A stretch of DNA of 64,000 nt from Limnoglobus roseus (GTDB taxonomy: Bacteria > Planctomycetota > Planctomycetia > Gemmatales > Gemmataceae), in NCBI RefSeq assembly GCF_008254045.1, contig NZ_CP042425.1, positions 7,392,163-7,456,162 on the forward strand. Reading direction: 5' to 3'. The notes beneath the pieces are model-generated. The model searched no databases and was not told the origin of the DNA. It was given only the letters and a program-made list of their open reading frames with translations. Both the position numbers and the translations under genes were made by a program. Shown piece by piece: positions 50,628 to 58,626 of this stretch (positions are counted from its first letter, which is position 1; the number at the start of each line of letters is the position of its first letter).

Positions 50628-50941
50628 TGGCGATGGGCCTGCTGCCGTCGGAGTTGGCCGCCCGCTGCACGATGGCCGACTGGTGGCTGATGAGTGCGTT
50701 CGCCGAGATCGAGCCGTTCGGTGGGGCGCAAGACGACCTGCGGGCCGCCGTTTCGGCGATCATTCCGGCGAGGGCGTTCAACGGGGAAGCGATAAACCCG
50801 GCGTCCCTGTTCCACTCACTCGGGGACGGCGAGAAGAAGGCGGACAAGAAGAACATCGGCCGCGGGTTCCGCGCGTGGGCTTCATCACAGTGCGCGTCCG
50901 TATCGGCCATCGGCCCGAGCCAACGGGCGGCGGAGGCGTAG
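50582..50941 (+). CDS. Tail assembly chaperone T-like extension (-1 frame)
   Basis: After slippage the frame reads VVTRDGWLRSFLRLSLAMGL and then ELAARCTMADWWLMSAFAEI with EPFGGAQDDLRAAVSA. An E-L-x-x-R-x-T-x-x-x-W-x-x-x-x-A-x-x-E-P-F-G pattern is typical of phage tail protein T (gpT of lambda-type gpGT). It would be made only as a fusion to the upstream gene; an internal ATG at 50633 has a poor ribosome site. The stop TAG lies 37 bases before the tape measure start at 50978. This gene order G/GT then tape measure is the standard siphophage layout. Confidence 0.75.
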   Translation, partial: VVTRDGWLRSFLRLSLAMGLLPSELAARCTMADWWLMSAFAEIEPFGGAQDDLRAAVSAIIPARAFNGEAINPASLFHSLGDGEKKADKKNIGRGFRAWASSQCASVSAIGPSQRAAEA

Positions 50942-50977
50942 TGCGGCTCACCGAGCCGCGTGAAAGGAGAGGTGGAC

Positions 50978-53044
50978 ATGGCGGATGAATCGGTCGTCGT
51001 GGAGTTGACCGCGGACGCGAGCGGGTTCGAAAGGGCACTCGCCGGGTCCGAGGCGAGTGCCGACGCTTGGGCGGGCACGATTTACGCGGACGTGGACAAG
51101 GTCGCGGCGAAGGCCGAGGAACTGCGGGACGCCATCGCCACGAAGCTCGGCGGCGCGTTCGACGCGATCAAGGGCAAGGTGGCGGCCGCCATTCCCCCGA
51201 TCGGCGGCACGTTCCAAACCGTGTCGGCCACCATCAAGGGCAAGTTCGACGAGATCGGCACGGCGGCCGGGGCGGCACTGGCAAAAGCGAACGCGAAGGT
51301 CGAACCCTACGTCGCGGCCGTGAAGAAGTACGCCGACACGTTCAAGGGTTTGGGCACGGTCGAGATCGGGGTGAAGGGCGGGGCCGACCTCGGCAAGTTG
51401 CTCGGCGGCGACGTGGGCAAGAAGATCGGCAGCTATGCCGGGGCTGGCGTCGGCACGCTGGCGAAGGCCGTCGAAACGGCCGTGAGTGGTCTCAAGCCGG
51501 TGTTCGACGGCATCGCCACGACGGCACAGGCCGCGTTCCAGAAGGCCCGCGAGAAGGTCGCCGCGATCGACTTCAAGGGGGCGTTCGACAAGGTGGCCAC
51601 AGTCGCCGGGGCGGCGTGGGACAAGGCGGCTTCGCTCGCGGACGGGGCGTGGACCCGCGTCAAATCCGGCGTTGAGAAGATCGGCACGGCCATGTCCGCG
51701 ACATGGGGCAAGGCGAAGACGACCGTGCGGGATTTCCTGAACAGCCCGGAAGGGTCGTTGCAGTCGCTCGTCACGCGGGTCGACTCCCTGTCCGACAAGA
51801 TCGCGAACTTCGGCAGCGGGACGAAGAGCAAGATCGCCGCGTTCTCCGACATGAGCAGCGGCGAGATCGGCGGTGAACTCGGCGGGGCCGCCGGCGGGTT
51901 CCTGGGGCAGAAGCTCGGTCTCGGCGACTTCGGCGGCCGGCTCGGCAAGAGTCTCGGGGCCGGGCTGGGCGACGTGATCGACTTCAAGGGCGTGTTCGAA
52001 CAGGCGAACGAGTTCCTGAAATCCCTCCAGCCGGTGTTCGACCAGATCAAGGGTTGGTGGAAGGAGACGTTCGACGACGCGAAGGACGCCTTCAACGAGA
52101 TCAAAGACCTCGCGTCGAACATCGGCATCGGCGAGTTGCTGAAGGGCGATTTCGAAGGCGTGTGGACGCGGCTCACCGAGTTCGTCGATCAGGCCGTCGG
52201 CAAGTGGGGCGACTTCGTCGCCTCTTTTGTGTACCGGGTGGGCGAGTCGATGGACAACCTGTGGGCCATCGTCCGCGCCCCACTCGCCAACGTGGCCAAC
52301 TTTGTCCAGGGCGTCCTCACGCGCCTCGGACTGGTGGACGAAACGACTGAGAAGTGGGGCGAGTCGATCGCCAACGTGGCCAACATCGGCAAGGAAGCGT
52401 TCGGCCTGCTCGGTTTCAGCCTGGGCTACCTCGGCGGCATTTTCAAGCAGATCGGCGGGTATCTCGTGGAGTACCTCGTTACGCCCATCGTGACGCTGGT
52501 GGAAACGGTCGTCGGCGTGGTGAGCAAGTTGTTCAAGAAAATGGCGGAACTGTTGCCCGGAGCGGCCGGCCGTGCGTTCGAGGCGGGGTCGAAGGAAGCC
52601 GAGGCGTGGCGAAAAACCATCGGCGAGTACCGCCAGGCACTCGACAAGGTCGCCACGGACCTTGAGAACACTAACGCGGGAGAGACGGGCCTTGACGTTG
52701 AAGGGTTTATCAAGAACGTCTTCGACCGCGGCGAGAAGAAGACGAAAGAGAACCGCGAGAAGAGGGCCGCGTTGCCGAAACCAGTTGAGGAAGCGAACGA
52801 CGTTGGCGAGCGGGCCGGCAACCTGTTCGGCGGCAGCACCGTTCAGGCCATGCAGGAGGGGCAGAGAGAAACGGTCAACGCGATCGCGAAACTCAGGAGC
52901 GGCGGCGAAAACGCGATGGAACAAGTTGCGAAGGCCGCACGCGATCAGGTCGCGGAACTCGCGTTGGCGAACACGAAGCTCAGCGAACAGAATCGGCTCC
53001 TGAGCAAACTCAACGACCGCTTCGAAGAGATCGAGGTGGCCTAG
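50978..53044 (+). CDS. Phage tail tape measure-like protein
   Basis: The 688-residue protein is largely helical and rich in Ala, Lys, Gly and Val, starting MADESVVVELTADASGFERA. This is the N-terminal pattern of tape measure proteins (small beta segment, then D-x-S-G-F-x-x-A). Long amphipathic stretches (for example DAIKGKVAAAIPPIGGTFQT, 400-600) and hydrophobic segments (about 480-520, FGLLGFSLGYLGGIFKQIGG) are usual in this family. Tape measure length sets tail length; 688 residues would imply a tail of roughly 100 nm. The ATG follows an AAGGAGAGG ribosome site. No neighbouring baseplate, tube or capsid gene is seen. Confidence 0.75.
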   Translation: MADESVVVELTADASGFERALAGSEASADAWAGTIYADVDKVAAKAEELRDAIATKLGGAFDAIKGKVAAAIPPIGGTFQTVSATIKGKFDEIGTAAGAALAKANAKVEPYVAAVKKYADTFKGLGTVEIGVKGGADLGKLLGGDVGKKIGSYAGAGVGTLAKAVETAVSGLKPVFDGIATTAQAAFQKAREKVAAIDFKGAFDKVATVAGAAWDKAASLADGAWTRVKSGVEKIGTAMSATWGKAKTTVRDFLNSPEGSLQSLVTRVDSLSDKIANFGSGTKSKIAAFSDMSSGEIGGELGGAAGGFLGQKLGLGDFGGRLGKSLGAGLGDVIDFKGVFEQANEFLKSLQPVFDQIKGWWKETFDDAKDAFNEIKDLASNIGIGELLKGDFEGVWTRLTEFVDQAVGKWGDFVASFVYRVGESMDNLWAIVRAPLANVANFVQGVLTRLGLVDETTEKWGESIANVANIGKEAFGLLGFSLGYLGGIFKQIGGYLVEYLVTPIVTLVETVVGVVSKLFKKMAELLPGAAGRAFEAGSKEAEAWRKTIGEYRQALDKVATDLENTNAGETGLDVEGFIKNVFDRGEKKTKENREKRAALPKPVEEANDVGERAGNLFGGSTVQAMQEGQRETVNAIAKLRSGGENAMEQVAKAARDQVAELALANTKLSEQNRLLSKLNDRFEEIEVA

Positions 53045-53725
53045 TCCTTCCCCTTCCACTGCTCGACGTTCGGCACGTCGAGGCGGATGACGCCTTGGCC
53101 GCCCATGTCCGCGGCCGGAAGATCGATCAGCAGTCGCTTCGCCCTGGGGATCGGGCGTTCAAAGTTCAAAACCCAACGGTAAGTCAACCCGGGTTTCACT
53201 TTGACTTCTTCGGTCTTTACGTCCGCCTTTGACGCCTCCTCGCCCCAATCGCGGAGTCGCAGGGTGCGAAGCAACAGGCGGCACGAGTCGCCCGCATCGC
53301 TCTTGGCGACCAGGTCGGTTTGATTGGCCGGTGCATTCACAACGCCCTTGCCTGTCAGCTTTCGAACGGCGTCACTGTTGCCGGCGAAGCCCTTGATGAT
53401 GGCGGGCATCGCGTCGTTGCCGTACTCGATTTTTGACCACGACGACGATCGTGTCGATCGCCTTTTCGTACTTGTACCACGCCGCCCCCTCGAAGGTGAT
53501 GGTGGCGTCGCCGAACGTGAACGGTCCGTCTTCGGCGCGATGATATGGCTCGGGGACGACAGCCTTCCCCTTCTGTTCCGGCGTTATTGCCTTCGGCTCC
53601 TCCTTCGGGGGTTGGGGCGCAACCGCGGGCGGGTCGACCGGCCTCTTGGCGTGGGTATGTGTCTCGCCACAGCCGGTCAGCCATAACGCCGGGATCAGAA
53701 CGGCCACCAACTTCGCGTGTCGCAT
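53041..53725 (-). pseudogene. Lipoprotein gene disrupted by a homopolymer frameshift
   Basis: The N-terminal part has a lipobox signal (MRHAKLVAVLIPALWLTGCG) and then a Pro/Lys-rich stretch and a beta-rich domain with YKYEKAIDTIVVVVKN. The continuation in another frame is AIIKGFAGNSDAVRKLTG, SDAGDSCRLLLRTLRLRDW and WVLNFERPIPRAKRLLID. Five T at 53430-53434 break the frame, and four would restore IEYGNDAMPA between the two parts. A strong GATCGGAGGGG ribosome site precedes the ATG. The intact form would be a lipoprotein of about 228 residues whose function is unknown. It may be cargo of the element. Confidence 0.6.
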
Positions 53726-53825
53726 GCACCCCTCCGATCGGTTAGCGGCTCAGTGAGCCGTTAACATCTTCGCCCTCGTGAAGGAATTCGGCAACGAGGT
53801 AGCGGGTTTTCACCCGGCTCGGCCA

Positions 53826-55157
53826 CTACTTGACCGCTGCCTCTCGCGGCACGGCCGGAATACCGCCGCGGTCCGACGCCGGCGGCCGGATCAAGCGGTC
53901 GGGGCCGAGGACGGGCTGCGCCGGCCCCCGCGGCCGGTGCGTCAGGGCCGTGCCCGCCCGGGCTAGCGGCCCCTCGCCCGGCCCGGCCCCCGGCGGGAGT
54001 GTCCGCCACGCGGCGGCCGACCCGCCCACCCGCCGGCCTTCCTCGAATAAAGGGACCATCACGGCCGGGCGGAACTCCAAACTCGACCGCGGGGCCGGGT
54101 ACCCGGGCGGGATGGCGGCGAGGTGGTAGTCCATGCCGGCGACGACGCAGTCGGCGTACACCTGTTGCAGGTTCCGCCGCGTCTGCGCGTACACGGTGGC
54201 CGCCACGTTCTTGCTCGCCTGCGAGATCGCCCGCGGGCGGATGGCCTCCGGGTCGGCGTACAACTTCCCGGCCACGACCGCGTACACCCGGGTCCCGGCC
54301 AAGTCCCGGGCCGCGGGGTCGGACCGGGCCTCCGGCGGGACGTACGGCGGGCGGAAGAAGATCGACTGCGACACCCCGCCGTCGGTGTGCCGCTCGACGC
54401 GGCGGACGCCGTCCACGGTGACGCCGATCTCGGCCGCCGGGAAGAACCCGGGCGGGGCCGCCGACCCGAGCAAGATCTGCACGATCAACTCGCGGCCGCC
54501 GGCCGCGTCCCCGGCGGCGATCGCCCCGACGTCCCAGACGACGAATTGTTTGCCCTCCTGCTCGGTCGTGCCGACGTACAGCCGGCGGCCGGCCCGGTGG
54601 GCCGCGGCGATGGCGGCGGTGACGGCCGGCGAGATGGCCGCGTCCACCCGGGCGGCCATGCGGCGGTTGTCGGCGAACGACTCCCCGAGCAGGGCCGTGA
54701 GGAGGCGGAGGCGGTACAGGTCGCGGGTGCGGATGGTGGTGTAGAGGTCGGTGATCGTCGGGTCGTACTCGGGGCCGAGGAAGGCGAACGGGGCGATGAG
54801 CGCGCCGGTGCTGACGCCGGTGACGACGTCGAACGTGGGCCGGTCGCCCCGGCCCGTCCACCCGACGAGGACGCCGGCCGAGAACGCGCCGAACGCGCCG
54901 CCGCCGGACAGGCAGAGGACGTGCCGGGGCGGGCGATCGGCCGAGCCGGCCTTCCGCTCGACCCGCAACCGCTCGCCGAGAATCGCCAGTTGGTCGGGCG
55001 GGTTGAGGTCTTCGGCCTCGGCCTGGGCGGCCGGGTCGACGAGGTCGCGGACGTTCAGCCCGGCCGCGGTCGGGGAGACGGGCGGCGGGTGCGCGCGGCA
55101 CCCGGTCAGGGTCAGGCCCGTCGCGGACAGGAGGAGTGCGGCGATCACGGGGCGCAT
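53826..55157 (-). CDS. Patatin-like phospholipase lipoprotein
   Basis: The 443-residue protein has a lipoprotein signal ending in LTGC with acylated C20. The patatin domain begins near 78 with the oxyanion-hole motif SGGGAFGAF (84-92), nucleophile S116 in GVSTGAL, and the catalytic Asp D259 in HTDGG. It should hydrolyse membrane lipids or lysolipids at the cell surface. The C-terminal 100 residues are Pro/Arg-rich. The start at 55157 precedes a typical lipoprotein signal. It lies between the tail genes and the integrase; a cargo role or an uptake defence role is inference. Confidence 0.88.
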   Translation of the reverse strand: MRPVIAALLLSATGLTLTGCRAHPPPVSPTAAGLNVRDLVDPAAQAEAEDLNPPDQLAILGERLRVERKAGSADRPPRHVLCLSGGGAFGAFSAGVLVGWTGRGDRPTFDVVTGVSTGALIAPFAFLGPEYDPTITDLYTTIRTRDLYRLRLLTALLGESFADNRRMAARVDAAISPAVTAAIAAAHRAGRRLYVGTTEQEGKQFVVWDVGAIAAGDAAGGRELIVQILLGSAAPPGFFPAAEIGVTVDGVRRVERHTDGGVSQSIFFRPPYVPPEARSDPAARDLAGTRVYAVVAGKLYADPEAIRPRAISQASKNVAATVYAQTRRNLQQVYADCVVAGMDYHLAAIPPGYPAPRSSLEFRPAVMVPLFEEGRRVGGSAAAWRTLPPGAGPGEGPLARAGTALTHRPRGPAQPVLGPDRLIRPPASDRGGIPAVPREAAVK

Positions 55158-55690
55158 GGTGCGAGTCTCGGCGGGCGGGAGGAAATAGTCGCCGCCGGCT
55201 CGCCCATCAAGGCCACTCTCATTCCGCGTCGGGGGCGCAGTCCGAACAGTCAGTGGCACGTTGAAATGACACCCATCATCGCCCGGCGTTATTCCGAGGG
55301 CTCGCGGCTTCGGGAACTGTACGCCCTTCCAGAAGGCCCCAGGATTGCGTCTACCGCAGGATCTCCCCCGCGGGCGGGAAGGAGTGCGGACCTGGACAAA
55401 AGTTCACTGTCGGCGATTTTAGCGGCCTTCGTGACGAAACGGCCCCTGTGCGATCCATCCGCGCGAAGCGATGGCCCTGACTTGTGGGGCGTTCTTACAA
55501 CGCCGGACGTGGTGAACCACTGTCGTCGGGCCGGGCGAAGGGTATCACTTATGCCGATACTCTTCGCAATCGCTGGCCGCGGAAGTGCTTCTCTGGAAAC
55601 TTTCCTGACACCAGGAAAGTTTCTGCGTAGCAGGGTGCCCACACTACGGGCACCCTGCCCGGCATCGTTACCGAATGCGCACCGTTCGAC
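55158..55690. other. Gene-free stretch of about 530 bases with a hairpin
   Basis: The gap between patatin and integrase genes shows no convincing frame. A hairpin with 11-bp arms (55630-55640 and 55648-55658) lies just after the integrase stop at 55691 on the minus strand and may terminate the integrase transcript. Confidence 0.4.
55630..55658 (-). terminator. 11-bp hairpin after integrase stop
   Basis: The arms GCAGGGTGCCC and GGGCACCCTGC pair perfectly around a seven-base loop, about 32 bases beyond the integrase stop on the minus strand. No U tract is seen. Confidence 0.5.
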
Positions 55691-56944
55691 TCACCCCGTC
55701 TCGGCGGCGACCTTGGCGGCCAGCGCGAAGTCCCGCTCGGCGTACACCTGCGTCACGTCCGCCCGGGCGTGGCCGAGGAGAACCTGCGCGGCCTCCAGCC
55801 CGAACGCCTTCCGCACCTCCGTCCCCCGCAGGTGCCGGAGTTGGTTCGGTGCCCACGCCGGGACCGGGTCGAACTCGCCGCCAGCGGCCATCTTCGCCCG
55901 CCGCTCGTTCGCCTTCGCGATCCCGGCGGCGATCGCCCGGCTGTAGTTGCCAGTCGAGAAGTGCCCGCCGGGGGCGGCCTTCGGGTCGGCCTTCCGCTTG
56001 CTTCTGTTACGGTCCAGGTGCGACGGCCACCGGGGCGTCTTCCGCGCCGCCCCTCTGCCCGCGTGGAACTCGGCCACCGCGGCCGCCGGCGTGAACAGGT
56101 AGGCCGACGGGTCGGCGCAGGTCGCCAGGAACGGGGCCAGCACCGCCTGGGCCTTCGGGCCGAGGTGGATCACCCGCCGCTGGCCCCGGTGGGCCGTCTT
56201 GTGCGCCGGCGGCGTGTACACCCACACCGGCCCCGACCGGTCCAGGTCGATCGGCCGCAGGTTGCACACGTCCTGCGGCCGCATCCCGGCCCACCGCTGG
56301 GCCTCGGCCATCCCGCGGACGACCCGCGACAGGTGCGGCAGGGTGGCCGCCACCGCCCCCGGGTCGGCCGGCCCGACCGGGTCCGGTTCCGGGGCCGCCG
56401 TCTTCCCGCGGCGGAGACCGGGCAGGGCGCGGAGGGCCTCGTACCGATCCCCCGGCACCAGTTCCTGCGACACCGCCCACTTGAAGCAACGCCGCACCCG
56501 ATCGACACGGCGGTTCACCAACGGCCGGCACCACCCACGTTCGACCATTGCGGCCCGGACGACGGCCAGTTTGACCGGGCCGAAGTCGGCCGCCGCGGAA
56601 TCGCCGTACAGCACCCGCACGAAGCGGAGGGCCGTTTTGATGTGGTTCAGTTCGGCCGTCGGCTTCCCGCCCGGGCCGGCGTAGTAGACCTCGGCGTGCT
56701 GCCAGTACGCGAGAATCACTTCGTTGACGGACCGACCAACTGAACTGGCGGCGGCCGGTGCCTTCGCCGCCGGCGGGGGTTCGCCCCGGCTCAGGGCGGC
56801 AATGATCTGGGCGTACCGGGCCTTCGACTCGGCCGACCCGAACGGGCCGAGGTACACCGTGTGGCGGGTGCCATCGGGCTGTGGAATCGTCACGCGGGCT
56901 TGGCCGGATTGGTGCGAACGATACGCGGGAACTCGACGTGCCAT
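55691..56944 (-). CDS. Tyrosine recombinase / integrase of the tRNA-Cys element
   Basis: The 417-residue protein has an N-terminal arm-type domain (about 1-60, with YLGPFGSAESKARYA), a SAM-like core-binding region (about 75-170), and a catalytic domain. The catalytic motifs are RWAGMRPQDVCNL (catalytic Arg), WAPNQLRHLRGTEVR (LRH with Asn in place of the first His) and LLGHARADVTQVYAERD (His and Tyr nucleophile). It should catalyse site-specific integration and excision. The gene ends 115 bases left of the tRNA-Cys 3' end, the usual arrangement for an element integrated at tRNA-Cys. A GGAGG-like ribosome site precedes MARR. The Asn change at the H-x-x-R position is common in related enzymes. 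Confidence 0.88.
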   Translation of the reverse strand: MARRVPAYRSHQSGQARVTIPQPDGTRHTVYLGPFGSAESKARYAQIIAALSRGEPPPAAKAPAAASSVGRSVNEVILAYWQHAEVYYAGPGGKPTAELNHIKTALRFVRVLYGDSAAADFGPVKLAVVRAAMVERGWCRPLVNRRVDRVRRCFKWAVSQELVPGDRYEALRALPGLRRGKTAAPEPDPVGPADPGAVAATLPHLSRVVRGMAEAQRWAGMRPQDVCNLRPIDLDRSGPVWVYTPPAHKTAHRGQRRVIHLGPKAQAVLAPFLATCADPSAYLFTPAAAVAEFHAGRGAARKTPRWPSHLDRNRSKRKADPKAAPGGHFSTGNYSRAIAAGIAKANERRAKMAAGGEFDPVPAWAPNQLRHLRGTEVRKAFGLEAAQVLLGHARADVTQVYAERDFALAAKVAAETG

Positions 56945-57059
56945 GAAGCGGCCTCCGTCGATCGGGGGTAGTCCACTACCCCCGATCTCGGATTTTTCGG
57001 CCGCGCTCCCGTCGTGGGAGGTTGAGCTAAAAGCTTCGGCGTTAAGGAGTTGAACCGAG

Positions 57060-57131
57060 AGGCCCCGCCCGGATTCGAACCGGGGGATAACGGTTTTGCA
57101 AACCGCTGCCTTACCACTTGGCTACGGGGCC
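57060..57131 (-). tRNA. tRNA-Cys (anticodon GCA)
   Basis: Read on the minus strand, the 72-base sequence folds with a 7-bp acceptor stem GGCCCCG/CGGGGCC, a D arm GCCAAGTGGTAAGGC, an anticodon arm GCGGT-TTGCAAA-ACCGT and a T arm CCCGG-TTCGAAT-CCGGG. The anticodon is GCA (Cys). No CCA is encoded. The 3' end faces the integrase gene and probably served as the attachment site. Confidence 0.95.
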
Positions 57132-57201
57132 AAAATATTCGACCTTTCGAATCGTATGGGTTCCAGCAAGGACTGTCAACCGATACACCCTATCAATCGG
57201 C

Positions 57202-57939
57202 TCATCGCACGCCGGACTTGAGTCGCTCGGACAATTCCTGAACCTGACGGTGACACTCTTTGCGGGCCGTTGCAAACCCGTCGGCCGTGGGACGGCCCAA
57301 CTTCAGATAATCCAATACGATCGCCTCCGCCGTCGCCAACTGGGGGCAGCCGCCCGCCGTCGCGGATGCCAGCGAGTGCGGAATGACGGCCACGCCGTTG
57401 CGGTCACCGTGCAGCAGGTCGCCGGGGTTGATCCACACGCCGCCCACCCGGACGGGCACGTTCAGGTCCGCAATCTGGCAGTAGCCGTGAGAGCAGATCG
57501 TGCCGTTCGTGAAGCACGGGAACTTGATCGCTTCGACTTGATCCAGGTCGCGGCCGGCCCCGCTGGTGATGAGGCCGACGCTGCCGAAGGCCTGATAGGT
57601 CGTACACATCACTTCGCCGAAGGTCGCCGCCACGGTCGGGTCGTCCAGGTCCTGGAACACGATCACCTTCGGGCCGTCGAGTTCCGCCAACAACCTCGCC
57701 TGCTTCTCCAACCCCGCGTAGACATCCCCGGCCTTCGGCTTGGCCCCCGCCCGGAACGTCGCCGTTACGGCATAGCCGACCATCGGCGGCAGTTGCGGGA
57801 AGCACGCCCGAATCCGGCCGTCGAGATAACTCGACGTGCGCGGCATGGCGTCGAACAGTTCCAGGACGTTGCAAATCGTCGGCGTGTCGTACCGCCGCAG
57901 TTCCGCCAGCACGTCCGGCGTATGGATCGACCAATTCAT
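57202..57939 (-). CDS. RraA-family protein (HMG/CHA aldolase-like fold)
   Basis: The 245-residue protein is an RraA-like fold with YDTPTICNVLELFDA at the start, a conserved G-x20-R-D motif (GAGRDLDQ) and a C-terminal HGDRNGVAVIP motif. RraA proteins inhibit RNase E in some bacteria, while others are aldolases (4-hydroxy-4-methyl-2-oxoglutarate type) for ring-cleavage products. This one retains the Arg and Asp needed for aldolase activity, so an enzyme is as likely as a regulator. The start MNWS has a GGAGAAG ribosome site. It lies just outside the tRNA and is probably chromosomal. Confidence 0.85.
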   Translation of the reverse strand: MNWSIHTPDVLAELRRYDTPTICNVLELFDAMPRTSSYLDGRIRACFPQLPPMVGYAVTATFRAGAKPKAGDVYAGLEKQARLLAELDGPKVIVFQDLDDPTVAATFGEVMCTTYQAFGSVGLITSGAGRDLDQVEAIKFPCFTNGTICSHGYCQIADLNVPVRVGGVWINPGDLLHGDRNGVAVIPHSLASATAGGCPQLATAEAIVLDYLKLGRPTADGFATARKECHRQVQELSERLKSGVR

Positions 57940-58143
57940 GGTGGGCTTCTCCGGTAAGACCCGGTTACACGAACTCAACATAGAAAATTGGCCCGGTGCA
58001 GTCTCGACGACCACACTGGCGGATTCGGGTTGCGGGATCGGCCACAAGACAGGTAGTCTGAATCGCTCTTGGCAAAAGTCGCGAGATGGGCAAAATAGAG
58101 CCTGTGCAGGACGGCCTTCCAGGAATCGGACCGGAGTCACGGA

Positions 58144-58551
58144 ATGGACGAGATTCGGATCCTCTTGGAACTGATCGACGACAATCACCTCGCCAAGAAC
58201 CACCTGCCCGGCGTCTTCCACATCTTGATCGGGCGGCGGATCAGTAAAGCAGACGGCACCGTGATTTCGACGGGTCTGACGTGGCGGCAACTCGCCGGCG
58301 TTTTGAAGGTCGCAAAGTTCGACAAGAAACTCGTCAACGAACTCGGCACCGACCCGGACGACCTGGCCCCGCGGGACCGTGAGAAGATGTGGTACCTCGC
58401 CATCGGGCTGGCCCGCGTCGATTCCGTGAACGCGATCCAACAGGCGGACCAACTCGTGCCTCTCCTGAAGCAGCACGGTTACATCATCGGCCCTTCGCCC
58501 ACGACGGTCAACGCCGCGTCCGCAACCGCGCCGCCAAAGAGAAAGAAGTAA
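58144..58551 (+). CDS. Hypothetical protein, 135 aa
   Basis: The 135-residue frame starts MDEIRILLELIDDNHLAKNH with no signal peptide. It has the pattern of a cytosolic alpha/beta protein (VFHILIGRRISKADGTVIS, NELGTDPDDLAPRDREKMWY) and ends in a basic tail PPKRKK. No motif or family is recognised, but the frame looks real. It is plus-strand and converges on the matrixin gene at 58627. Confidence 0.5.
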   Translation: MDEIRILLELIDDNHLAKNHLPGVFHILIGRRISKADGTVISTGLTWRQLAGVLKVAKFDKKLVNELGTDPDDLAPRDREKMWYLAIGLARVDSVNAIQQADQLVPLLKQHGYIIGPSPTTVNAASATAPPKRKK

Positions 58552-58626
58552 CGCGAGATCGGACGGCACCCATCATCGGCGGTTACGATTGCGGAGCCAC
58601 TGCTCTACGATCTTCCGCTGTCGACC

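Noticed and set aside
54123..55946. 607-residue plus-strand frame over the patatin gene
   Set aside because: Antisense of the patatin lipoprotein with Arg/Gly/Val-biased composition; no start signal.
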